A stretch of 6,199 nt of DNA from Anaerolineales bacterium (lineage in GTDB: Bacteria; Chloroflexota; Anaerolineae; UBA7937): assembly GCA_030593425.1 (NCBI GenBank), contig JAUVHF010000097.1, forward strand, positions 1 through 6,199. The letters run 5' to 3'. The first letter of the stretch is position 1; each line of letters opens with the position of its first letter. The notes under the pieces are model-generated. The model did no database searches. It was not told the DNA's origin and was given only the letters and a program-made list of their open reading frames with translations. Both the position numbers and the translations under genes were made by a program. Below, in pieces: positions 1 through 5,248 of this stretch.

Positions 1-49
1 ACTCTTTTAGCTTCCCCTCTTTCCGGTTAGGTGAACCAAAACGCTGGGC

Positions 50-79
50 TTGACAAAAGGGAGTGAGTTGGGGTATAAT
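50..79 (+). promoter_or_regulatory. sigma70-type promoter of the copper operon
   Basis: TTGACA at 50-55 and TATAAT at 74-79 match the housekeeping -35 and -10 consensus exactly and are separated by 18 bp. Transcription should begin near 85-87, leaving a leader of about 33 nt before the repressor gene. The TTG of the -35 box is in frame with the repressor and could be mistaken for its start codon. The strength of the match suggests a promoter that must be repressed, fitting the C-tract dyad just downstream. Confidence 0.85.
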
Positions 80-83
80 ATAA

Positions 84-98
84 CTACCCCCCCCATAG
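84..98. promoter_or_regulatory. probable CsoR operator over the transcription start
   Basis: The sequence CTACCCCCCCCATAG has short inverted arms CTA/TAG flanking a run of eight C. A/T-containing arms around a G/C tract are the known operator style of the CsoR/RcnR family. It covers the predicted transcription start of the promoter at 50-79, so a bound repressor would block RNA polymerase. A wider GGGTA (71-75)/TACCC (85-89) pair also brackets the -10 box and could be part of the site. The exact boundaries are inferred. Confidence 0.6.
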
Positions 99-118
99 GG
101 GAGGGGAAGGAGGAAGAG

Positions 119-397
119 ATGGAGGAGGGGAAGAGGAGGAAGGTAGTGGCTCGCTTGAAGAGCATCGAAGGGCATGTGCGGGGGGTGCAGCGTATGGTGG
201 AGGAGGACGTTTACTGCACTGATATCCTCAAGCAGACTATGGCTGTACAAGCGGCGATCGATAAGGTAAACGCCATCATCTTGGAAAACCACCTCCACTG
301 CTGTGTAACCACCGGCATCCGTGGAGAGGGTGCGGGAGAAAGAGAACGGGTGATTACCGAACTGCTAGATGTCTTCGAGACGCAAAGCAAATTATAG
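119..397 (+). CDS. csoR: CsoR-family copper-sensing transcriptional repressor
   Basis: This 92-aa protein belongs to the metal-sensitive repressor family DUF156 (CsoR/RcnR/FrmR/CstR), all-helical DNA-binding proteins. The typical N-terminal signature is visible: RLKSIEGHVRGVQRM at residues 12-26. The Cu(I) ligands fit the CsoR pattern: C33 preceded by Tyr, then H58 and C62, with the same 25 and 4 residue spacings as C36/H61/C65 of the Mycobacterium tuberculosis protein. This favours copper over nickel (RcnR), formaldehyde (FrmR) or persulfide (CstR) sensing. The start is set at ATG 119 because AAGGAGG at 107-113 is ideally spaced. An upstream in-frame TTG at 50 lies inside the -35 box and is rejected. 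The gene is first in the cluster and 8 nt ahead of the chaperone gene, so it probably autoregulates the operon, releasing DNA when Cu(I) binds. Confidence 0.92.
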   Translation: MEEGKRRKVVARLKSIEGHVRGVQRMVEEDVYCTDILKQTMAVQAAIDKVNAIILENHLHCCVTTGIRGEGAGERERVITELLDVFETQSKL

Positions 398-405
398 GGG
401 GTAAG

Positions 406-612
406 ATGGCGAGCAAAACTCTTAAGGTTCGGAATATCTCTTGCGAGCACTGTATAAGGACGATTAAGCGCGAGGTCGGAGCCCTCCCCGGGGTCTCCGG
501 TGTGGAAGGAGACGTGGAAAGCCAGGGGGTGACCGTGGTCTATGACGGGGAGAGGACCCTGGAGAAGGCGATTGAGATCCTCAAGGAGATTGGCTATCCG
601 CCAGCGGAGTAA
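406..612 (+). CDS. small HMA-domain copper chaperone, CopZ-like
   Basis: This 68-aa protein is a single heavy-metal-associated (HMA) ferredoxin-like domain. The metal loop near the N-terminus reads NISCEHC, with C13 and C16 forming the CxxC Cu(I) site. The usual Met before the loop (GMTCxxC) is replaced by Ile, as happens in many stand-alone HMA proteins. The rest shows the expected pattern: a helix, a GV-rich strand, a VTVVYDG strand, and a final IGYPPAE where the conserved loop-5 Tyr/Gly lies. It has no signal peptide and should be cytoplasmic, carrying Cu(I) to the HMA domains of the nearby ATPase. The SD (GGGG near 397-401) is weak, and the gene starts 8 nt after the csoR stop, suggesting translational coupling. 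Metal specificity is inferred from context; a mercury or zinc carrier is less likely beside CsoR and a CPC-type ATPase. Confidence 0.88.
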   Translation: MASKTLKVRNISCEHCIRTIKREVGALPGVSGVEGDVESQGVTVVYDGERTLEKAIEILKEIGYPPAE

Positions 613-664
613 AGTCTCTGAACAGATTGAGAGAGGTAGGATCGGATAAGGGAGGTGAAAGGCG

Positions 665-934
665 ATGGGAAAGATTGAGTTCCTCCCCCTGGCTCCAACT
701 TTGGGGCTGATCTTGGCCATCAATTATACCCTGTGTGTGGCGTTCGGCTTAGTGGCTCCAGAGGGCTTGCGAATGTATAAGGCTTGGGAGCCCCTTCTGC
801 CTCGCTTTGAATGGCTAAGAATGGGGAGTTTTCTTCTGGGGCTGGTGGAGAGTTTTCTCTACGGCCTCTATATCGCTGTCCTGTACGTGCCTGTCTACAG
901 CTTCCTCTCCCGGCGGTTTGGGAAGAGGGCATAG
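665..934 (+). CDS. small membrane protein, DUF5676-like
   Basis: This 89-aa protein has two long hydrophobic stretches, about residues 11-33 and 52-80. They are separated by a loop rich in Trp/Arg/Pro, and the basic tail (RRFGKRA) should lie in the cytoplasm. The pattern of a Pro-Leu-Ala-rich first helix with YTLC, a W-L-containing loop, and a GSFLLGLVESFLYG stretch leading to a Tyr-rich end resembles the DUF5676 family, whose function is unknown. I recognise this from memory of the family pattern, without a search. SD GGAGGT at 651-656 gives good spacing to ATG 665. It sits between the chaperone gene and the copper ATPase gene in the same direction, so it is probably co-transcribed. A role in copper movement or as a small ATPase partner is guesswork. 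A single Cys (about residue 24) lies in the first helix. Confidence 0.75.
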   Translation: MGKIEFLPLAPTLGLILAINYTLCVAFGLVAPEGLRMYKAWEPLLPRFEWLRMGSFLLGLVESFLYGLYIAVLYVPVYSFLSRRFGKRA

Positions 935-980
935 ACGCAGATCGAAGGGCAGCGACAATTGAGATTCGGAGGTGGAGACG

Positions 981-3446
981 ATGGCTACTAACAAGATAGT
1001 GTTACCGGTGCAAGGGATGACCTGTGCCTCCTGCGTAACCACGGTTGAACGGGCGCTGAACGGCGTGCCCGGCGTCGCCAACGCTACCGTGAACTTCGCG
1101 ACGGAGAAAGCCACGGTGGTGTACGACCCTTCGGTGACTAGACTCTCTGAGCTGGCGTCTAGTGTTGGCGAAGCCGGTTACCAAGTGATAGTGGAGCGAG
1201 TCACTTTGCCTATCCGCGGGATGACCTGTGCCAGTTGCGTATCCCACGTGGAAGGGGCCTTGAAAGGCTTAGAGGGCGTCCTCTCCGCCAACGTGAATCT
1301 GGCCACTGAGAAGGCCACGGTGGAGTATCTGCCTGGTGTGGTGGGCCCAGGGGAGTTTAAGCGAGCCGTGGCCGGGGTGGGCTATGAAGTGCTGGAACCG
1401 GAGGTGGGCGAAGAGGAGGTCGATGAGGAAGAGCGGAAGATGTCCCAGGCCCGCCAGCGGATGATGGTCGCTTGGGGCTTCACCATCCCCATCATCTTCT
1501 GGATGCTCTATGAGATGTTCACCGGCACCGCCTGGCCTAACAGAGCCGTTTTCGACTTGGGCATGATCGTGTTAGCACTACCCGTACTTTTCTGGGTGGG
1601 GCGGCACACCTATCGCTCCGCCTGGAGTTCGTTGACCCACGGAACGGCCAACATGGATGTTCTCATCAGCATGGGCACAGGGGTCTCCCTCTTGACCGGG
1701 CCAGCCGCCTTGTTCGCCCCCGTGGCCAACTACGCCGGAGTAGCGGCCATGATCATGGCCTTCCATCTCACCGGACGGTATGTAGAGGCTACGGCCAAGG
1801 GTCGCGCTTCTCAGGCCATAAAGAAACTCTTGGAATTGGGAGCCAAGACGGCTCGCATCTTGGTGGATGGTGAAGAGAGGGAGGTGCCCATCGAAGAGGT
1901 TCAGGTGGGCGATATCATGATAGTAAGGCCAGGGGAGAAGATACCCACCGATGGGGTGGTCATTGAGGGGGAGAGCGCAGTCGATGAATCGATGGCCACT
2001 GGGGAATCGATGCCCGTCAATAAGCGCCCCGGCGACGAGGCCATCGGGGCCACGGTGAACCAAGAGGGTCTCTTGAAGATCGAGGCTACGAAAATAGGAA
2101 GGGATACTTTCCTCTCCCAAGTCATCAAACTAGTGGAGGAGTGCCAGGGCTCCAAGGTGCCTATCCAAGAGTTCGCCGACCGGGTCACCAGTCGCTTCGT
2201 ACCTACCGTTATCGGCATCGCCCTGCTCACCTTGGCGATATGGCTTCTCTTCCCCAACGTGTTGCGCCCTGTGGGGCTCTGGGCCCAGGCGTTCTTGCCC
2301 TGGGTAGATCCCAACTTGGGGGCGCTGACCCTAGCCATGGTAGCCACCGTGTCAGTCTTAGTCATCGCTTGCCCCTGCGCCCTGGGACTGGCCACCCCCA
2401 CGGCCCTCATGGTTGGCAGTGGCCTGGGAGCGGAGAACGGGGTCCTGATACGCCATGGGGAGGCGATCCAAACCCTCAAGGATGTCCACACCATCGTCCT
2501 CGACAAGACGGGAACCATCACCAAAGGGAAGCCCGAGGTGACCGATGTGGTATCGGCTAATGGGTCCGATGAAGAGACCTTACTCCATCTGGCAGCGAGT
2601 GTGGAGGTAGGGTCCGAACACCCCCTAGGACAGGCCATCGTCCGGGGCGCAGAGGAGAGAGGGCTCTCTCTAGCCAAGATCAAAGAGTTCCAAGCCATTC
2701 GGGGTAAAGGCGTCAAGGCCAGAGTGAACGGCACCCAGATCTTGGTCGGCAGCCGACGATTGATGGCTGAGGCGGGGATCGATCCAACGCCCTTGGAGGA
2801 GGAGTTGAGGAGACTGGAGGAGGAGGCCAAGACGGCGATGCTGGTGGCCAGAGATAGCACCTTGGTCGGAGTGGTGGCCGTGGCCGATACCTTGAAGGAG
2901 GATTCCATCGCCGCCATTAGAGAGTTGGAGGGGATGGGGATCGAGACGGCGATGCTAACGGGTGACAACCAGCGCACGGCGGAGGCCATCGCCAAAGTGG
3001 TGGGGATGTCGCGGGTCTTAGCCGAGGTTTTGCCCGATGGGAAGGTGGTGGAGATCCAACGCCTCCAAGAAGAGGTGGGGACAGTAGCCATGGTGGGCGA
3101 TGGCATCAATGATGCTCCGGCGTTGACCCAGGCCAACGTGGGGATCGCCATCGGCACCGGCACCGATATCACCATCGAGGCCTCGGATGTCACCTTGGTG
3201 CGCGGCGACCTCTCTGGCCTAGTCACAGCGGTTAAGCTTTCGCGAGCCACCTTCACCAAGATAAAGCAGAACCTCTTCTGGGCCTTCTTCTACAACACGG
3301 TGATGATACCTTTGGCCATCGTAGGGCTGATGCATCCAGTCTTGGCGGAGATCGCCATGGCCATCAGTTCGGTAAGCGTAGTCTCCAACTCCAACCTCCT
3401 GAGGAGGGTGAATATCCGCCCGGATTACGAGAGGGCTCAGTTGTAG
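981..3446 (+). CDS. copA: CopA-type Cu(+)-exporting P1B-1 ATPase
   Basis: This 821-aa protein is a complete copper-exporting P-type ATPase of the inner membrane that uses ATP to pump Cu(I) out of the cytoplasm. Two N-terminal HMA domains each carry GMTCASC (Cys 15/18 and 83/86). An acidic linker (about 140-155) precedes the first membrane helix near 162. The actuator loop TGES is at 340-343, and the CPC metal site of helix 6 at 464-466. The phosphorylated Asp is D508 in DKTGT, the nucleotide-binding HP pair is 547-548, and the hinge GDGIND is 706-711. Tyr771-Asn772 in helix 7 and M793 with S796-S797 in helix 8 complete the P1B-1 (Cu/Ag) signature. Length and order are normal. ATG 981 is preferred because GGAGGTG at 968-974 is well spaced; a GTG at 972 overlaps that SD. 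It follows the repressor, chaperone and DUF5676-like genes, probably in one CsoR-controlled operon. Silver may also be carried. Confidence 0.97.
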   Translation: MATNKIVLPVQGMTCASCVTTVERALNGVPGVANATVNFATEKATVVYDPSVTRLSELASSVGEAGYQVIVERVTLPIRGMTCASCVSHVEGALKGLEGVLSANVNLATEKATVEYLPGVVGPGEFKRAVAGVGYEVLEPEVGEEEVDEEERKMSQARQRMMVAWGFTIPIIFWMLYEMFTGTAWPNRAVFDLGMIVLALPVLFWVGRHTYRSAWSSLTHGTANMDVLISMGTGVSLLTGPAALFAPVANYAGVAAMIMAFHLTGRYVEATAKGRASQAIKKLLELGAKTARILVDGEEREVPIEEVQVGDIMIVRPGEKIPTDGVVIEGESAVDESMATGESMPVNKRPGDEAIGATVNQEGLLKIEATKIGRDTFLSQVIKLVEECQGSKVPIQEFADRVTSRFVPTVIGIALLTLAIWLLFPNVLRPVGLWAQAFLPWVDPNLGALTLAMVATVSVLVIACPCALGLATPTALMVGSGLGAENGVLIRHGEAIQTLKDVHTIVLDKTGTITKGKPEVTDVVSANGSDEETLLHLAASVEVGSEHPLGQAIVRGAEERGLSLAKIKEFQAIRGKGVKARVNGTQILVGSRRLMAEAGIDPTPLEEELRRLEEEAKTAMLVARDSTLVGVVAVADTLKEDSIAAIRELEGMGIETAMLTGDNQRTAEAIAKVVGMSRVLAEVLPDGKVVEIQRLQEEVGTVAMVGDGINDAPALTQANVGIAIGTGTDITIEASDVTLVRGDLSGLVTAVKLSRATFTKIKQNLFWAFFYNTVMIPLAIVGLMHPVLAEIAMAISSVSVVSNSNLLRRVNIRPDYERAQL

Positions 3447-3463
3447 AGTCCGAGCACAGGCAG

Positions 3464-3643
3464 ATGAAAAATTCACCCAAGGATAACCTATTCTGAGCGT
3501 TCGCCTACAACACGGCGGGGATGGGGATCGCGGCCATGGGGCTTCTCAACCTCATGATCGCCGCCGCGGCCATGGCCCTCAGTTCGGTCTTTGTGGTGAC
3601 CAACTCCCTTGGGCTGAGGGGGTTTACACCGTCGAATATCTAG
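3464..3643 (+). pseudogene. degraded 3' end of a second copper P1B-ATPase gene
   Basis: Reading from 3503 gives 46 codons ending at TAG 3641, beginning AYNT and including [12 protein letters not shown]. This matches the last two membrane helices of P1B-1 ATPases: the YN of helix 7 and the MxxSS of helix 8. The same frame upstream reads KNSPKDNLF*AFAYNT, where the stop TGA (3494-3496) stands exactly at the Trp of the NLFWAF motif of copA. Further upstream, TTCACC (3472-3477) matches the copA stretch encoding [10 protein letters not shown], but only with small insertions and a deletion that shift the frame. The remnant differs from the neighbouring copA ([14 protein letters not shown] against [14 protein letters not shown]), so it looks like a different paralogue rather than a fresh duplication. 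No catalytic domain survives. ATG 3464 opens the frame but has no good SD. A tandem ATPase gene was probably lost by deletion. Confidence 0.8.
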
Positions 3644-3664
3644 AAGAAAGGAGGTAGTGAAGCG

Positions 3665-3910
3665 ATGATGGGCATGATGTTCTTGTGGCCGATATTACTG
3701 CTCTTCTTCCTGGCGCTGCCCATAGCGCTAGTCGTAGGAGGGTATCTGCTCTACCGGAAGGTGGAGCAAAGGGGTGGCTTGATGCCTGCTCGTCCAGAGG
3801 TGGCACCAACGGGATACACTCGAGCCTGTCCCTCCTGTGGGCGATTCCTGCAAGAGGGCTGGGTCAACTGTCCCTACTGTGGGAGTGAGACCCCTCAAGC
3901 CGGAGAGTAG
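3665..3910 (+). CDS. small membrane protein with C-terminal zinc ribbon
   Basis: This 81-aa protein has one membrane helix at about residues 6-30, after a Met-rich start (MMGMM). A basic YRKVEQR segment follows, which by the positive-inside rule keeps the C-terminus in the cytoplasm. A short Pro-rich linker leads to two CxxC knuckles, CPSCGR (C55, C58) and CPYCG (C69, C72), spaced as in small zinc ribbons of the rubredoxin/double-zinc-ribbon type. I do not recognise a named family and its function is unknown. AAAGGAGGT at 3647-3655 is a strong SD for ATG 3665; a second ATG follows directly at 3668. It lies just behind the ATPase remnant and ahead of the Met-rich PepSY protein, so it belongs to the copper neighbourhood. 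The four Cys could bind Zn or Cu(I); Zn is the default expectation. Confidence 0.8.
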   Translation: MMGMMFLWPILLLFFLALPIALVVGGYLLYRKVEQRGGLMPARPEVAPTGYTRACPSCGRFLQEGWVNCPYCGSETPQAGE

Positions 3911-3930
3911 ATCATCTCGAAGGTACGTAT

Positions 3931-3987
3931 GGGGCGAAGGCGTCAGGCTCTCGCTTTCCAAAGGGGGAGACCTGACTCCCTCGCCCC
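3931..3987. repeat. 57-nt GC-rich imperfect hairpin between genes
   Basis: GGGGCGA (3931-3937) pairs with TCGCCCC (3981-3987). Going inward, GG pairs with CC, GTCAGG (3942-3947) with CCTGAC (3971-3976), and TCTC (3949-3952) with GAGA (3967-3970). This gives about 19 pairs with two mismatches and one bulged C, around an apical region containing CTTTCCAAAG. No T run follows on either strand, so it is not a classical intrinsic terminator. The 129-nt gap it sits in (3911-4039) also holds a weaker fold, AATAG/CTATT with ACCA/TGGT (3991-4015), then the SD of the next gene. Possible roles are mRNA processing or stability between the upstream and downstream genes, or a remnant of a small mobile repeat. 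Confidence 0.65.
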
Positions 3988-4039
3988 GACAATAGAAGAA
4001 CCATCTTGGTCTATTTGAAAAGATAAAGGAGGACTGCAG

Positions 4040-4822
4040 ATGACAAACAAGGTTCAATGGACGGTGATCGTAGTCGTTGCCATCCTGGGGGCCTTCCTTT
4101 TGGTCTCCTTGGGAGGCTTGGTAGGCTGGGCCTTGGCCCGCCCCGCTATCTCTGGCTGGGCTTGGCCTTTCCACATGGGGAATTGGATGGGCCCCTGGAT
4201 GATGGGCGACCACTCAGGGTATGGCGGGATGATGGCTCCTGGATACCCCGACTGGGGGAGAACCGTTCCTCGCAGTGGTAGTGAGGCCCTCAGCCTAAAG
4301 GATGCCCAAGAGGCGGTGGAAGGCTATCTCCACTCCCGTAGTGTGCCAGGGCTGGCCATGGCCGAGGTGATGGAGTTTGCCGACAACTTCTACGCTGAGG
4401 TGGTCGAGGAGAACACTGGTGTGCACGCCATGGAAGTACTCATCGACAAAGAGACCGGTGCCGTCTATCCGGAGTATGGGCCCAATATGATGTGGAATAC
4501 CAAATACGGCATGCATTCGGGCTCAGGCTGGCGAGGGATGATGGGAGGCATGATGGGTGGCTCCGTCACACAAGAGCCCAGCGCTGACATGGCGGTGTCG
4601 GCTGACCAGGCTCTTCAGTATGCACAACGATACCTAGAGGCCTACATCCCTGGCACTCAGGTGGCCGATGAAGCCGATGGCTTCTACGGCTATTACACTA
4701 TCCACGCTCTCAAGGATGGGCAGATCTATGGTATGCTGAGCGTCAATGGCTACAGCGGCCAGGTCTGGTACCACAACTGGCATGGTCAATTTGTGGACAT
4801 GTTAGAGTTGGATGAAGGCTAA
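4040..4822 (+). CDS. membrane-anchored Met/His-rich protein with two PepSY-like domains
   Basis: This 260-aa protein begins with a short basic N-terminus and one hydrophobic helix at about residues 8-33, with no lipobox or clear cleavage site. It is probably anchored with its body outside the cytoplasm. Two Met/Trp/His/Gly-rich stretches (H45 to M65 and M150 to M172, the latter with two MM pairs around GG) resemble the Met-rich copper sites of extracytoplasmic copper proteins. Between and after them lie two similar units (about 83-148 and 187-250): a helix of the DAQEAVEGYL or DQALQYAQRYL type, then strands ending in TGAVYPEYG or SGQVWYHNWHG. Such helix-plus-strand units resemble PepSY domains. 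AAAGGAGG at 4025-4032 is an ideal SD for ATG 4040. Its position behind copA suggests a copper-binding, buffering or hand-off role outside the membrane. That role and the PepSY label are inferences from sequence pattern. Confidence 0.8.
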   Translation: MTNKVQWTVIVVVAILGAFLLVSLGGLVGWALARPAISGWAWPFHMGNWMGPWMMGDHSGYGGMMAPGYPDWGRTVPRSGSEALSLKDAQEAVEGYLHSRSVPGLAMAEVMEFADNFYAEVVEENTGVHAMEVLIDKETGAVYPEYGPNMMWNTKYGMHSGSGWRGMMGGMMGGSVTQEPSADMAVSADQALQYAQRYLEAYIPGTQVADEADGFYGYYTIHALKDGQIYGMLSVNGYSGQVWYHNWHGQFVDMLELDEG

Positions 4823-4840
4823 GTTATCTGCTCAAAGGAG

Positions 4841-5011
4841 GTGAGAAGGGTAGCTAGGGACCCAGTCTGTGGGATGACCGTCGATGAGGAGAAGGCGGCC
4901 GCCAAGTCAGAATACATGGGCAAGACCTATTACTTCTGTTCACAGGGCTGCAAGGTGGCTTTCGAGAAGGACCCGGAGAAGTATCTCCGGGGTGAAGGGA
5001 AGCATCATTAG
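4841..5011 (+). CDS. small YHS-domain metal-binding protein (start uncertain)
   Basis: This frame encodes 56 aa or fewer. It is a minimal YHS domain: ARDPVCGMTVDEE near the start, a YMGKTYYFCSQGC segment, then FEKDPEKYL and a His-His end. Numbered from GTG 4841, the conserved cysteines are C10, C33 and C37. YHS domains occur beside or fused to heavy-metal ATPases and are thought to bind metal; here copper is likely from context. The start is a problem. The strong SD AAAGGAGG (4834-4841) overlaps the only in-frame GTG (4841). The triplet at the ideal distance, just before AlaArgAsp, is GTA (4850), where homologues usually have Met. ATG 4874 would cut off the first Cys. The gene lies 18 nt after the stop at 4822 and is probably co-transcribed. 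It may be intact with an unusual start, have a mutated start, or carry a base-calling error. Confidence 0.78.
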   Translation: MRRVARDPVCGMTVDEEKAAAKSEYMGKTYYFCSQGCKVAFEKDPEKYLRGEGKHH

Positions 5012-5051
5012 GCTTTAGCAGTGGATGTTCTGGCTCACATGTGGGAGGGTG

Positions 5052-5080
5052 TTGACTTTGTATGCTCAATGTGCTACTAT
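5052..5080 (+). promoter_or_regulatory. sigma70-type promoter with extended -10 for the lipoprotein gene
   Basis: TTGACT (5052-5057) and TACTAT (5075-5080) each differ from consensus by one base and have the ideal 17-bp spacer. TGC directly before the -10 box makes it an extended -10. The start of transcription should be near 5087, giving a leader of about 160 nt before ATG 5249. This makes the lipoprotein gene a likely separate transcription unit from the copper operon. Confidence 0.72.
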
Positions 5081-5095
5081 TCAACTAGTGACACA
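5070..5095. promoter_or_regulatory. dyad overlapping the -10 and start site, possible operator
   Basis: TGTGCTACTA (5070-5079) and TAGTGACACA (5086-5095) form an inverted repeat with 8 of 10 arm positions matching (TGTGnnACTA/TAGTnnCACA) around a 6-bp centre. It spans the -10 box and predicted start, where a repressor would act. It does not resemble the C-tract dyad of the first promoter, so a different regulator is implied. No regulator can be named. Confidence 0.45.
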
Positions 5096-5248
5096 ACTCA
5101 CAGGGCTATGACGACTGTTGAACGCCATGTGGGATTAGGATGGGGCGGTTGAGAGGTAGGAAAGAGACTCGCCCGTTGCTTTTCAATCCAGGGGGTTCAT
5201 CCATCATTTCATAGCCCAAGAAGTGAGACATATTCGGAGGCGAGGTCA

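Larger units (their letters stand above)
5012..5248. other. 237-bp intergenic region between YHS gene and lipoprotein gene
   Basis: No coding sequence is convincing here on either strand. The region holds a promoter at 5052-5080, an overlapping dyad at 5070-5095, and then about 160 nt of leader with no clear structured RNA, ending in the SD GGAGG (5236-5240). No hairpin with a T run was found after the YHS gene stop, so the end of the copper transcript is undefined. Confidence 0.6.

Noticed and set aside
1..49. End of an upstream gene or regulatory element before the promoter
   Set aside because: No coding pattern, hairpin or repeat could be supported in these 49 bases on either strand.
1901..3259. 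452-aa open frame on the minus strand inside copA
   Set aside because: It is antisense to a gene with complete P-type ATPase motifs, is Ser/Thr/Pro-rich low-complexity translation, and has no recognisable domain or SD. It is a shadow of copA codon bias.
3464..3643. UGA read as Trp or selenocysteine, making a functional peptide across the ATPase remnant
   Set aside because: All intact genes here encode Trp with TGG and contain no internal TGA, the fragment holds only two helices without catalytic parts, and the region upstream is also frame-damaged. Decay explains it better.
3991..4015. Small stem AATAG/CTATT with ACCA/TGGT as a terminator
   Set aside because: The stem is short, A/T-rich with a 4-nt bulge, and only three T follow. 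It is too weak to call a terminator.
5070..5095. CRP-type site because of the TGTG and CACA ends
   Set aside because: The CRP site needs TGTGA-N6-TCACA; here the ends are much further apart and the inner bases do not fit.
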